Source: Synanceia verrucosa
Lineage: Eukaryota; Chordata; Actinopteri; Perciformes; Synanceiidae
DNA: 64,000 nt
Direction of reading: 5' to 3'
NCBI GenBank assembly: GCA_029721515.1
Contig: CM056553.1
Span: 10,495,849-10,559,848, forward strand
Shown: positions 11,501-25,129 of the stretch, one piece after another
Layout of the letters: every line of letters starts with the position of its first letter
Position numbering within the stretch: the stretch's first letter is position 1
The notes under the pieces: generated by a model
The model's input: the letters and a program-made list of their open reading frames with translations, nothing else
What the model was told of the DNA's origin: nothing
Database searches by the model: none
Position numbers and translations under genes: made by a program

Positions 11501-14500
11501 CTGACATTTCATTGAACCATTGATCCGCCACAACTTCTACCACAATTTAATAACGTCACCTGACTTCGTCATCTGCTCACATCATAATTACAACAGCTGC
11601 TAGAGGGCTTTGTCACTTGATCATAATCATGTGTCATTTTGGGGCACTTGGGGTTGAAATGACTAATGCTGTCATTTTACAGTGTCAGATAATTTCACCT
11701 CCTTGAGCAGCTATTGAAATGAAACCATCTGAGGAGTTTAGAGGGAAATGTCTCTTCTAGAAGTGCTAAAGGCTCTGAAACATGACATCACCAAGGAGCT
11801 TTTTTGGAAATGTATTGGCTTTAAACATGTGTTTTTATTTAATGTGCATTACTGTAGATAAATGTGGTGTGGTAAAAACAAAAATATTTCTCTAACAATG
11901 TATTTAAGTAAAAAACACCCAGATGAAGTACTTAGAACTGTAGTGAAGTGAATGTACTTCTAGTAAGATAGTTTACCTCAAAGCAGAAGAAGGACCAACC
12001 TGCTACAGCTGCTTTAAAACACTGATGTTATTACTTTTTTCAGTGTGCTGCTCCCGCACAATAATGGTACTTATGCATAAATGATAATCACATTTCCTCA
12101 CTGTGGCCCTTGGTGACATCCCTGTGACATCCACTGTGCTTATATATAAATCATGTCCACATCTATTTAAATGTAACCCACATTATGGCCATTATGTTGT
12201 GTACTTTTACATAAATCTTTCTCTGTCACTGCACGGCACATTACACATGTCTTTATGTTGCCTTTTCAAACTCATTCATTCATTTAACACTAACGTGTGT
12301 GTTATCACTCTTATGTGAAATAATAGAAACAAATGAAATGGAAGCTGTTATTCAAACAAGGCTGTAGACAGTACCCCTACAGAGTGACATAAAAACTGCA
12401 TTTCCCTGAAGGCTTTTCTGAAATATTTTGCTGCACTGCTTAGATGGCCCGCATACATAATATCAGCCTTTATGGTCATCTGTCTGCTGAGGTGAAAGTG
12501 TGTACTTGCAGCTAATTGGCTTCAATATGGCATAAAACAAGCCTTTAATCTATCTCATGCTCTCCAAATCACACTGCCCTGTAATAACAATATCAGAAAT
12601 CAAATTAATGGTGAGAACGGGGCTTGCTGTGGGCACTGGGCAGAGAAATATTCTCAGACTGAGATGAAATGTAATTTGGATGGCGGACGAAGGAGAGAGG
12701 GAAATGTTCTGAGGGAAGTGGAGCAAGCATCTGTCTGCAACGAAGGAAATGTCAGGTCCTGTTAATCTTATCTGAACAGCTGCTTGCTGACGTGGATTTA
12801 ATTTTACACAAGTGCACGCCTGCTAACTTGCGTGAGTGCACACCAGACTGTACGTGCATGCATATGCATGTCCATGTAGAAGCAGCGTGGAGTACGGTGG
12901 CCTTGAAGTGCAAAGAGCGACACCATTAAAACAAATGAAAACAGGCAGCATTGTGGAAAACAACAAAAAACTGAAAGCACCTGTTAGTTTTATGATACCA
13001 TATATGTCCAACTGATCCTGGAGAAACATGGCTATGTTTAGGAGATCTGAATGGGCTTTCCTTCTGAACAACCGTAAAGTCTTTAGGTGCCTGCGTAAAG
13101 TAGACAAACTAATAGTAACACCATCTATGTGCCTTAAACCCAGATCAATGTAAAGCTTGATTAAACTAGTCAGTCATGTCTGCTTCCATTAAATCAAGCT
13201 CTCCATAAAGGAATGAATGTGTTTATTGTTTCAAATGCTCTCTAAACTCAGAAAAAAAAATTGGCCCAAAAAACATAACAGGAAATTATTCTGGAAAAAA
13301 AATTACAGAAAAATAATTACTCAGAAAATCAGAAAAAAAATACCAAGTGAATGCAATATGCTTCCATAGTTTTGTTTTTTATTCATGTGTTTTCCAAAAT
13401 ATTTATTTTTACTAAAAGGAGGTTGTGATGCTGTTCTCTCAAGGCCGCTGTATGAAACATATGCAAAGCTACATCCTCACACACCGCTGACCCACACCTC
13501 ACCACTCAAGCCGTGTGCATACACATAAATTCTTATTTTGTCAAATGGGAACATTGACATGCAGCGAACGTAAACAACATGCCCTTACCTCCCACATATT
13601 CCCACACTAGAGTAAATACAGACTACAGCCCATTTACCATCTACAATTCAATAAAACACACACGCATCAGAAGAAAAACAGTGAGGCTGATTCTGTCGAG
13701 AAGCGCTATCCCAGGTCCTTCATCCACCCCCATTGCCCGAGCATTACCCATCATTCTCAGAGGCGACAGGCAGAGAGATACATGTTAAGTGAAAGGGGAA
13801 GTAAAGGAGTGAAGAGGAGGAGTGGGAGATGTGACAGCGAAAAGGGAGACTAGTGAGAAGAAGGAGAGGATGTTAGGGGAGTGCCACGTTTGCTCATTCT
13901 CAGGCCTCTGGAGCACAACACACATGCATGGCAGCCTCCGGCTCATCACGGGACAACAAGGGAGGAAGGAGAACAGGCAAAATGAAAGGAGGAGGCAGCA
14001 GATTCAAATGAAAGGGGAGATAAGATGATCAAACTGTGACAGGGGAGCAGAATTACAGAGTGAGGGAGAGTAGAGAAAGTGAGACAGAAAATGTGATGTG
14101 GAACATGATGCTCCCAGAAGCCGCTGTGCTGGGTATCTGACACACTCAGGGACACTCAGGGTGGGCAGCAGGCTAAGCAGCCTTGAACATAGATTAGCCA
14201 CACGAACGGCACACTGAGCTGTGCAGTTCAGAGTTGTTCATCAATGGTAACATGAGGGTTTTAAGAAACCTAAAGCACTAATGTGATGTTGATATATTTA
14301 GCCACTTTCAGATGTACAGAGTAATCACATGCTTTATTAACACTCGGATTACGACATAAAGCAGAAAACGATGCGGCAAAGGTTATATGGTAATATGTGG
14401 GAATCACACAGGCGGAGGAATTATAAGTTGGGAGCTTTGGAGGGGATAAACCTCAGGGGAAATGTTGATTATTGTGCTTCATGCTATTTTGTTGATTAGC

Positions 14501-17500
14501 ACTGGAGTACAGGGGTGAGGGTGCTGCCACATTGACTTATTGTTGTGCACACTTGGCCAGGGATGCTCTGTGACACAGCGGGGCATCTGCATGAGGCAGG
14601 GGCTAATTCCAGCAGTTGAGCATCAGTGGAGACTACTGACACACGTGTTGTCTCACAAAAAGTGTGGACTACACTTGCAGACTGTCAGTCATCAGCTCCA
14701 GCTACAATACAGTAGCCCACAGATAAGAGAAGAGGAAAAAGCAGAAAGGAAAATCTCTCTAGCTGACAAAGTACAGTAAACCCTTCTCAAGTGTCTTGGA
14801 GCGAGATAACATTTTAACAGGCAGCTACTCCAAAACTAGATCTCTTATGTGCAGCAGCTGAGGCGAGGCGATGTTCCCTCGTGCCACACCAGTTGGATAA
14901 CTGAGTGAGCACTGAGCAGTCCTAATTTTACTGCCAGCCCACGGCACAGAGCTGGGTCTACATCCTCAGAATTGCTGCGACCTTATTGTGTATCATCACA
15001 CGCTTATGTCATTTTTCTGTCCAACATCTACCTCTCCTGACCTTCCCTAGGATCCCTCCTTGTTCCCTCGCTTCCATCTGTGGTGCTCTGATGTGAAGAC
15101 AGGGCTGAAGCTCAGTAATTTGGACTCAAAGATAAGGGCAGGCGGAGGATATTACTTGTGGGCAGACAGTGATTGAATCGGCTCCAGAGGGTCAAACACA
15201 CCTAAATGACAAGTCGGCGGAAACCCAGGACCCATTCATTTAACACTGAGAAGCCTCAAACGACATGGGTGTAGGGGGACGCAATGATGAAATACACCAT
15301 AGCAGAGCTGGAGGGGAGGAAAATAAAAGGACACGGTGGCTGGAATCTCTCTCTGTCTGAGATCAGTAGAGTCTAATTTATGTTAGGAAGGAGGCTAAAT
15401 AAACCTACAGGGATATCATGTCAGCCGGGTTATTTAAGGGCTTTCTAGAGACAGGAAGTATGCAAAGAGGAGCAGTAGAAAACATTTCCATCCACCTGTT
15501 TTAAAGCATTTTCAACATGTGCATAAAAAAGTGGAAACACCTAAAACAAACATATTATCATTTACCAAACTGGTAGCAAACATTTATCACACAATAAGTA
15601 GACCTGTAACAACACTGGCTATTGTTTGGAGTTATGTATGTTATGTCAACCAATGATTGTCAAGCAATACTGACTCTCCTCTTACTTCTTCTCTCCACCA
15701 ACTCCTAAGGGTAAATATCAACCTCTCTGGCTCCATTATGTAAGAGAACCAAAAGAGTAAGTTTTGGGCTAAATAAAACTGAGTTGCAGGACACTAAAAC
15801 ACACTAAAAAGTCCGGCGATTATTCTCTGTGAGCTCTTCGTTCAGACTCCTATTACATTACACACAGCCATAGCACTGCTTGGCAAACTTCTGCTCTTAC
15901 ATGCCACTCAGATCATCAGTATGTGTTATCGACTTGTTCAACTGCAGTGTTGTTTTGCAGGCAAGAAAACAATTCGCAAACTGCACTCATTTACCCCCAG
16001 CTTTTCCTCGCCTCACTGAGACTGCACTTTTAAAAAGCAGTCACTGCGTTTGACACAGTTCAGTAGACGACACCTGGAGCCTGAATCAAACTAGTCAATG
16101 GGCTTGATAAAATAAAGACACAACAGCTCAGATCAAGCCCCTCAAGACTACTCCTGACCCCCTCTGGCATCTCTGTTTGTGCATGTTTATTGCATGCTTG
16201 GGTGGAGAAAAAGCCTCTTTTACATGAAAAATGCACACATGAGCGACCCCAGAAATAACAAACGAGCTTGAATTTCAAAAAAGAAAATCTCCAAAACAAG
16301 ACCGCATAATCTCAGCGGTCTGCATCTCATAATTCAAAGACCAGAGCAGCTTGCTTGCATGCTTGATAGTTACCCAGCGGTGAAGACGTGATTGACGTGG
16401 CTGCAGGATCAGAGCCTCCCTGGAATCAAGCCAACACTTGTGTGGCTGCCCAGCGCTGGTGGAGGCGGTGGGTGCAGAGGGAGGCCTGGATGTGGACTAA
16501 CAGCAGCAGCGACCTCTTCAAACAGGGTGGAATCTACAACACAAAGAACAGGGTCAGAAACTCCTCCCTGGTGGACTGAAGAAATTTGATAAGAGGCTGC
16601 AAAAAGCACACCATTTAACATCTGTCTTTTAGAATTTAATCTTTTATGGTCACTGGGATAAATGCCAAAGTCCCTCCTCCCATTCCCTACAAGCCTGATG
16701 GCATTCAGACCTGGGAGCAAAGCACCAACAGCAGGGGTTTTAAAACGTGGTGACACTAAGCATAAAGTAAAGGTTTCACCCAACCTTCGAGCTGGGATAT
16801 ACAGAGTAGGGCGGCTGGGCTCTAACTCAGCAAACCTCTGTGACTCTGGCTCGGTTGTTGGGCTGTTTATTATCAGCAGACAGCACACTCGGGACTGGAA
16901 TATAGGACTGCTGAGACGCTGGGTGCTGGCCGCTGGGAGGAAACAGGGACTGATGCGACATGGGAGGAATTCCAATGAGTGTCCCCTCCTCCTCCCTGAG
17001 ATTTCATTTGCTGCTCTGGCACAACGCTGCCCTGCAAAGCTGCTCTATCCTGGCCTCAGGTTTGATGGCAATGTTAACGGTCTTTTCTCTGATTCCAAGC
17101 CCCACATCCTGACCATTAAGCAACCCTAATATCCACATCAATCTGCTTTGATACGGCCCGTCCAGGCAGTTTGCTGTGAGGAAACGAATGCTCTTCAAAA
17201 ATAAAGAGGAAGATATTTAGAGAAAGTTTGTCAGCGAACAAGTTGCTTTAGAGGTGTGTTACATTTCCAATAAATCTAGCGGGGAGCGGTCCAGAGGTTG
17301 ACAGGGAAAAAGAGAGCACTCCCTAACCGTTCAAAACAGATATAAAAGTTTAATGACATGCTTGCAGCAAGCAGCCAGCAGAAAGGGAATGAGCAGCACT
17401 ATTTTCAGAGTGGCAAGTGACATTCATGATTCACATTATAGTTTAATATGAGGAAATTGCAAATTCCTTCACACTTATTGTTTTCCTCTTTCTGTCAATA

Positions 17501-19463
17501 ACACTTTACTGAGCTGTAGCCACTGCTTGTTTACTTACATTTGTGTGAATGGCAGAATATTTAATTGGTTTAATGCACTCAATATGCTAAATTTTCCATG
17601 TGACATCCCGCAAGGATGTCAAAATGAAACCAAAACAAAACCCAATATCACCGGCAACTGCAAGAAACAAAGTGAGAGACAGTTTTCATTTTCAAATCAG
17701 ACAGCCAGAGCCCAGCACAAGAGCTATTTCAGTCACAATAAATGAAATCTTCCTGTTCACAGCTAATAATGAGACATAATGTTATTATAGGAGGATATTA
17801 AATATGATCAAAAGTTGCTGCACATATTTCTTCAGTCACAGCCTGACCACCCAGAGGGAGGAAACAACAGGGTGCAAAACACACTGTGGTTGAGCGGCGA
17901 AGACATGAGTAAAATGTTAAATGCAGATGTTGTGTGCACAAAGAAAGACAGACAGGGGGAGAAATTATTAAGTTGTTATTATTTACCGCTCACCTCTAAT
18001 TTGGAACTGATAAATGTTAATTCACTGTGGAGAAAGACGTTAATCCAATGAATGAATGAAAATGACAGGGAACAACTAAATTTCCCTACTTAGCCTGTAT
18101 AGACCGTGTAGTGAAGGTACACACCGGCATCTGAACAAAACAACAATACCAATGTCATTTTACATAAACGTGACACAAACACAAATGAGAGCATTAAACC
18201 ATAACCACTGTAATAGCAATAACTGCAAATGTCCACTTTACCGAATTAGACAATAAAACCACCAGAAATCACAACTGACATGAAAACTATACAAACATGA
18301 ACATGTTCAAGCAGGTATCAAATTTCAAAATATCAACAAAAAATTCTCTCCTGTCTAAATCTCCAGGTTATGCTGATGATGAAAATAAAGAGAGCTCAGG
18401 TCTATAGTTAATCTTGAATATGAAATCCAAACATTCCCCTCTCTTGTGCAAAGCAAATGTGCAAAGCGTGAATGAAGGTTTTGTTTTGTGTCGTGACTGT
18501 TAATAATAAACCAAAGAAATATGGTGGCTGGTGTGAAAACTCTCTCTGTTGTGACAAACTGAAAAATTAAAGAAACACTTAAGTGTAAGAGCTTCTTTAA
18601 TGTGCTAGCTGTTCATTTCTCTTGTGTCGCTTCGGTATAAAGTCATTCTCAAACCACACATTTCATTTCAAGTTTTTAATGCCTCAGTTCGCCTGATGCA
18701 GAGAGATGAAGTCTGTATTAGCCTTAATTCTACTCGTTTTATCCAGACAATGTACACATAGACTGCTTTTCTAAAAGCTTTAATCATGATAGTTGTGTTT
18801 TGGGTCCTTGATTGGAATTAAATGGACATCTAATTTTACAAACTTAAACAACAGATTTCAAATCAATTATTTGGGATTATTACAGTATTAAATGTTCTTA
18901 GCATTCCTTTGACTCTTGAAAGTTGAGAGCTAACCCAGTATTTCATGTGTTAACTAGTTTAAAATGCTCCTGTTTTAGTAGATAGTTGAGAATGCGAAAT
19001 AAACCCCAATGTAATGTTTCTGACCCCTTTTGGAGAAAAGAGAAACTGAAAGCTGGTGGAACAGAAGTAGGACTTCAGCTCTCTGTAGTGTAAAAGGATT
19101 TATTACATGGAGCGTTTTTTTCCCCCATTCCTGTCAGCTGCGCTACATCCTTCAACAGCTATTTACACGATGAACCCCGAGAGGCCGACTGCTTCTTTTC
19201 ATTCATAAAATGTATGTCCTACAAGCCTCAAAAAGCAGGTTGCTGAGGGAGATTTGCTGTAACGGTTTAGAAAGTGTAATTATAATTCTGGAAACGTCAG
19301 TATTTTTTAATTCAGTTTTTCAGGTATATTTAGTCTTTTCCTGTCATCTCCATTTGAAACATTAGCTCACATCAGTTCTCATCAGCAACACAGATTTTGT
19401 ACATCATTTTGTCCCTTGTGTCTGCCTTACGACAAAAAGATATTTCAGGATCTGATTATGTGC
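8546..19463. other. large gene-free stretch (11 kb)
   Basis: I see no exon, RNA gene or confidently named repeat. The block at 16380-17130 is richer in G+C and has long open frames on both strands over the same bases (16409-16975 minus, 188 codons; 16662-17129 plus, 155 codons), but neither has a recognisable domain. The region 13240-13400 is A-rich with several imperfect A-runs. The overall texture is that of a long intron or intergenic region. Confidence 0.5.
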
Positions 19464-19916
19464 CAGCGGTGAAATAGCAGTACATTTACTCAAGTACAAT
19501 ACTTCGTTCGAGTTTTGAGGTACTTGTACTTTCCATTAATTTCCATTTTCTACTTCTACTCTACAACAATTCAGAAGGAATTGTTTTTACTCCATATTTG
19601 ATAACTTAAGTTACTTTGCAGATTATACAAAATGTAATCAACAAATAAATAATGATATAATAATATAGATTAAAAATACTGTTCTGACCTCTGGGGGAAA
19701 ATTCACACTTAACCAGCAGTATATATAAATATATATAAAATAACTGAAATTAGCTCCAACTTTACTGGCTGCAACATAAAAATGATGATAAAAAAAGATT
19801 ATAATCCTATAATATAACAGATATGAAAGAGGAATTAACTGTAACAGAGTATTACTTTCGACACTGTAATATACCTTTTACCCATATACATAAAGATGTG
19901 ACTACTTCCACCACTG
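19464..19916. mobile_element. hAT-like non-autonomous element with CAGYGGTGRAA ends
   Basis: It starts CAGCGGTGAAATAGCAGTAC, followed by ATTTACTCAAGTACAATACT, and ends CTACTTCCACCACTG, whose reverse complement is CAGTGGTGGAAGTAG. These are the inverted ends of a very abundant fish element rich in AAGTACTT-type words. The interior contains TTGAGGTACTTGTACTT and AGTTACTTTGCAGATTA, typical of that family. No coding capacity. I did not find an 8-bp target duplication, so the ends may have decayed. Confidence 0.8.
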
Positions 19917-22842
19917 TTGTTTTTGAGTGGGCGCTTAAATGCATTTTAATGTCATTTCTTCAGTAATATGCTAGGAAACTTGCTTTGCTTTGCGTTATTC
20001 TAGTGTGAATTCACTACATAATTAAAAAACCTGGGAAGAACTGGGACACTGGCAAAGGAGAGGAGAAGAGAGGATCAGGCATCTGCCGACTTAACTGATT
20101 TAGGCGGTAATCAACCTAAATTGCCCCACCCATTGGGATTTCTCCGATTAAGAGTCTGCCACTTGGATTTTCATCAATGATTAACATTGTTGGGAAATCA
20201 ACAAAGTCACTAGACGATACATACTTCAACCACTGAAAGAAACATGATACTGGATATTCTGTTGATATTTCCTGATTATTTTTACAGAAGATTTTATTTC
20301 CAAAGATAATTATTTTTTTCCTGACTACGAAAAAACCCTCACTTCAGGAAAAAGAGCCAGAGACAGATAGATAAATAAAAATCCAAACAGAGAGATGGTA
20401 AAGATCTTAAGTGAAGCTCTGTAACTCTTTCACACATCAACACTGTCACCAACATGATGTTTTACTGAATACTAACATTTCCTCTCTGTTTCTTCATCAC
20501 TTCCCCCGTGGCCAGTAACTGACCCTGAGTGTTTACCCGCCATGAACAACATTTTACAAAAGGGATTCAGTCAGCCCGGGCTTTCATGGAGGACACCAGG
20601 TTGTCAAAGCATCTCCCTCCATAGTGGATAAGAGGCACTCATTGCCCAGAGCAATTCACACACATCCTCCTGCCAGCTTCCCCCTACCAGCATAGGGGTA
20701 TGACAGTTTAGCCATATACTGTAGCTGCAGAGGCTGCTTGTCGTTTAAATAGGACAGCACACCGAGGTGCGCTTCAACCACACAACACAATCCATCATCC
20801 ACAGAGTTAACCCCCAACTGTCACATTCATGCTGGCCAGATAATGAAGCATTTTGTCATTGGGAATGAGTGTGCACTCACTCAGAAAAGTCCCGGTAATG
20901 TTTCAGAGGCATGAAATAGCTTTTGATGAGAGCGGTGCCTTCTGGGTGTAGAATGACATAATTTAATCAAACTTATTGGAACGGACCGGAGGTTGAAAAG
21001 TGGTTGTGGGTCAACAAAAAAAAAAATGATAATCCACCTATTGACGAGGAGAAAGGGGACATAAAGTTTGACATAAAGTGAAAGAAGAAAATAGAGGATA
21101 GAAAATAGAGAGGTGACATCCATCACCTCTGAGGTGATGGCATGAATTACACAGTTTGTCAATTTAAAACATAATTTTGCATAATTTGTCATAGTATCAT
21201 TTGTGAAACCGCTCAGTGAACTACAATACCTGGCTAGTTAACTTATGTTCCACACACAGATGTAACGGCAGCTGGTCTATTTTTTTTTTTTTTAATCAGT
21301 CAGGAAGAGAAAGAACGAGTAAGACCTGCTGCTGATGTGAAGAACATCCCAGTGAGAAACAATCAAGCTTTGATGAGACTCTTACACAACTTTTGGGCAT
21401 GTATGGGTATGTTAAATATTGCATTCATATAATGCAAGAGGATGAACAATCGTGAAAAGTACGAATATTAGCAAAAGGAACAAAAACTCACGATATGGCA
21501 GAGGGAGAGAGAGAAATTGGATGGTGGAGAAGTGAAAATAAGGACTGAAGAACCGGAGATGAAGAGCATGACAGATGAATAGGTTGGATATCCTACTGGG
21601 AAAGTGCTGAACACATCCAACAGGAGATCCCAGGAACATGGCAGCAGTCTTGGTTCAACACTTCCCATTAAGCCAAGGTGTGTGGGATGAGAAGTGAAGT
21701 GCTGGGAGGACTTGCTGTCACTCTCGCTCATTTCAAAAAGTATGTCAGCAATCCTATAGCAGGTTCCTGCAGCCAGTTCTGGGAATATAAAGTATCTTTA
21801 CCCTCATATAGCAGCTGGGTCCCACAGCACCGGGTCTAAACAGTACAGAGTTGTAGTGTTTTATAGTTATCAGCACAATAAGTGGCCCACATGATTCACC
21901 CGCCACCAGCAATAAATACTGAGCTTGACCTTTAAGTCTATTGTGGGGTATTTCGCTGTAATTTGGTTGTTAAAATAACATTCTTGTCACTAGTGGTGTT
22001 GCGGCTTCTGTTCTGCAGAATGGGCTTTAATAGAGAGAGTAGTGCAGCTTTGTGTTAAAGCTGGTCATCTGCAAACATTATTGTTTATAAATAAAACAAC
22101 ACTTATTCAGTTCAATTCAATGTAATTCAATAACTGCATTCATCCCCACTGGGGTAATTAAAAAGTACACAGCAGAGCAGAAACACAATGAAGTAACACA
22201 CTGAGTAGATAAAAAGCATGAAATTTTAACAGAATGGTGAAACATTCTGTTGTACTTGTTTTCATGTTTTGAGCTATTTGTCCCCTTCTTTCACTGCTAC
22301 AATATCCAATGATATTTAAGACAAGTGTGTCTTGATTTTTTGGGAAATTAAAAATCATTTAATAAAAAACTAGATATTTAAAAAAATAAATTAAAAGCTA
22401 TTTGACCCAGACTTGGTGGTCCAACATGTGCAAATCAAAAGACATGTTTGCTATAAAACAACTTGCCTGACCCTCTCATAGCTAGGACCTCAGCCTCATC
22501 CAAGAGCTCTGGGATTCATCGAAACACAGACTGTTCAACCTCACTGAATCTCTGGTGACTGAATGGGAGAAAAACCCTGCAGTTTTTTTGGAGGTACTTT
22601 CCAAAAAGTGGAGGCTGTCACAGCAGCATACTAATGCTGGGTTTGGACATTTAATTCAGACGGTCTTGTTCCCCTCAGGATGAAGTATAATTACTTAAAT
22701 GATCTCTTAATTCATTTGCCACCATCATCATGTCAATACTTGGTTCATGACCAAATACCTGAACTAATGATTTCCCCATCAGCCCCAGCTGTCCTTTGGG
22801 GCTGTAGTGCTAATTAAAAAATGCTGTTAAACACATGCGTTA
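19917..22842. other. gene-free stretch
   Basis: No exon is recognised. The segment at 22080-22210 has CATCCCCACTGGGGTAATTA, which resembles the 3' end of fish LINEs that reads ATCCCC...GGGGAAATT, but it is too short and diverged to call. Minus-strand frames around 20881-21731 have no recognisable domain. Confidence 0.45.
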
Positions 22843-23148
22843 TGCTGCGTTCACACTACAGGCAACAAAAGACAACAAAACGGTCAAGCACCTGTTGACA
22901 TAGTGTCTATATATATCACTGGTAGTTGGCTAATGGCACATGTTAGATGACGGAACAGGGTGAAGCAAAAAAATATGATTGGTTGATGCTTCATCACGTT
23001 GGATTGAAAAAAAAAAAAAAAGTTCAACTTCTAGCGTGTTGCCGCCGTCACAGGTGACAAGCATCAGTCTGTAGCTTCAAGTTAACAGGTTCCATTAAGA
23101 ATGACTTGCAGCCTGTCGCTGTGTCACTCATATGGTGTGAACACAGCA
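22843..23148. mobile_element. 306-bp non-autonomous DNA transposon with TTA duplications
   Basis: The element begins TGCTGCGTTCACAC and ends GTGTGAACACAGCA, giving 14-bp terminal inverted repeats with one mismatch. It is flanked on both sides by TTA (22840-22842 and 23149-23151). A three-base TTA duplication is typical of PIF/Harbinger transposons. There is an A15 run inside near 23008 and no open frame. Exact ends and duplication make this one of the best-defined elements in the window, although the family name is inferred. Confidence 0.75.
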
Positions 23149-24367
23149 TTAGCATTGCTCCTATAAAGTGCAGCAGCACAGAGCCGCTAATGGGCTGTAG
23201 ACTCTGGTGTGAAAATCATCTTTCCAGCTTCAGCTTCAATCAGTGTTTATAGTTGCTAAGTTGTCAGTCTTACCATGTAGCAGAAATGTAGAATAATAAG
23301 AGTCAGTAAAATTCACAGTATGACTCCTACAGTGACATTTCTGCAAAACATTTTCCTACATCCCAAACAGGAGTATGAAATCCCAAACTGCCATAAATCA
23401 AACAAACATAATGTGGAATCTTATCGGCGGGAAAACATATCTACTAAACTTCCTTGAGGCTTATTCGTTTCATTCACCTTCCTCAACAAGAGAGTTGCTG
23501 TGGAGATGAATAACAGCTTGGCGCAGCCACACTCTGAGCATGTCCTCTCTATTTCTGTGTCCTTGCTGCTGTCCCGCTCTCACATTGCCGTCACTCCATT
23601 ATTCATACCCAAGCATGACCGAGACTCAGCCAAAGGTAAAACAAGAGTTTCTCAGTGCCACTGAGGCCATATAGCAGACGCAGTGGGGGGTTTACCCTCA
23701 GGGGACAGGTGCTGATGAATAAAGGCAATATGATGCACATACTTTAACACGGATGGCTGCAGCGTGAATCAGAATCATAACCCTTGCAGTATCCATGTTG
23801 TGCTTTACACATTAAGCTACAGGATCACCAGCAGTTTATTCTGGCAGTGATGCAGCGGCTGGAGTGTACGGTGAGTCTGCTATTCAGTCTGGTGGGTGCA
23901 CTGTATCTTAAAATGTAAAAGCATACTCTGTGCAATGAGAGAGTGAAGAGAGCAGGAGACAGGACTGGTAAAAATGTAGAGGCGAATGTTTCCACCCACA
24001 TGCAGCTCCTGTGAGCCAGTGATCTTGTTGTGCTTTGATGCATGCTTTTCTACTTTAAGAAGTTTTCATTTCTTATCTCGGTTTCTAGTTTATCCACAAC
24101 TGCAGTGTTACGCTAACCTTAGTGTTGCTTTTTCATGAAACAAATTGTTGTTTCTGATTGGTGTTACTGTCACTGTTACATGATAACCATCATATAATTC
24201 ATGTCTGAGGTATATAGCGCTTTTTTTCAGGCTTTTTAGATTTTAGAAGAAGAAGCATAAGTTTTCCTGCTAATTTAAAGTAAGACTTAAAATAAGGAAT
24301 TCAGTGCATTTGCAAGTTTTCTTTGAGCAGGGCTCGCTTTGTATACATCAATATTGCAATCATTAAT
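23149..24367. other. gene-free stretch
   Basis: No coding or RNA feature recognised; short frames only. Confidence 0.5.
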
Positions 24368-24438
24368 CCATCCATCCATTTTCTACCACTTATCCTCACA
24401 TAGGGTCACAGGGGGGCTGGAGCCTATCCCAGCTGTCT
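24368..24438 (-). repeat. (GATG)-tailed retro-repeat copy A, tail-side fragment
   Basis: CCATCCATCCATTTTCTACC, then a CACAGGGGGGCTGGAGCC stretch and CCCAGCTGTCT, match the left end of the better copy at 45338. On the minus strand this end is a (GATG)n tail, a 3'-tail type I associate with RTE-clade (Rex3-type) retrotransposons of fish. The match stops abruptly at GCTGTCT and resumes at 24945. Confidence 0.75.
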
Positions 24439-24944
24439 AATGCCTCCCATACACTAGAGGACTTTGATAAAACTTTAAGAGACTGTCATCTGACACCATC
24501 TCACATCTTAAGACTTTGAGAGGAGTTTTTAGTCACAGACAAAACTCTGCAAAGACTGGGAAGCTTACAGGGTCACTAATTACAAGTCAACAACTAGATT
24601 CTCCTGAGATTTTTTTCCCCCATCATGCACCTCTTGGAAAGTTCCAACAACTACTTTTGAGCAGAGAAAAATGTAGCAGGAAGAGATGCAGCTTTTGGCA
24701 GTAGCTACCATTGTGTGTGCAGAACTTTGTTTAAAAAAAATCCAAAAAGAAGAGAAGACACCAGAGAATGTGGACACGGCCCTGGTTGAAGGAATGAGGG
24801 CGGCAAGGTCTGTATGTCCTACTTCCTGTTTGGTGCTGAGAGAGCGCACCCATTGGTTGTCTGTAACGGTGACGTCACATTTCCGATACGACAAGATTTA
24901 AGATTTACGAGAATATCAAACATGATATTCTTGGACAAATCTCT
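24439..24944. mobile_element. 506-bp insertion splitting retro-repeat copy A
   Basis: This segment interrupts a repeat whose two halves match the intact copy at 45338. Its left part has CATACACTAGAGGACTTTGA, and its right end has CAAATCTCTAG, so CTAGAG occurs inverted near both ends. About 75 bases of the host repeat that the intact copy has at this point are missing. The interior includes GGTGACGTCACATTTCCG. It is probably a non-autonomous DNA transposon, but no clean target duplication is visible. Confidence 0.5.
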
Positions 24945-25129
24945 AGACAACCACTCACACTCACATTCACGGACAATTTAAATTAGCCAATTAACCTAAT
25001 GCCCTTTTGGATGGTGGGAGGAAGCCGGAGTACCCGGAGAGAACCCACACAGACACAGAGAGAACATGCAAACTCCACACAGAAAGGCCCCGGGTCGGGA
25101 ATCAAACCCAGTACCTTCTTCAATTAATT
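24945..25129 (-). repeat. (GATG)-tailed retro-repeat copy A, distal fragment
   Basis: It resumes at ACAACCACTCACACTCACA and continues through GGGAGGAAGCCGGAGTACCC, GGAGAGAACCCACACAGACA and GCAAACTCCACACAGAAAGG to AGTACCTTCTT, all matching the 45338 copy almost word for word. It stops before the sequence GCTGTGAGGTGACAGTGCT present there. Confidence 0.75.

Noticed and set aside
16425..16500. Insulin B-chain-like peptide (SQHLCGCPALVEAV) in one plus-strand frame
   Set aside because: The resemblance to QHLCGSHLVEAL covers only about a dozen residues. The second cysteine spacing, the GERGFF region, the signal peptide and the A chain are absent, and a stop follows soon after. Most likely coincidence.
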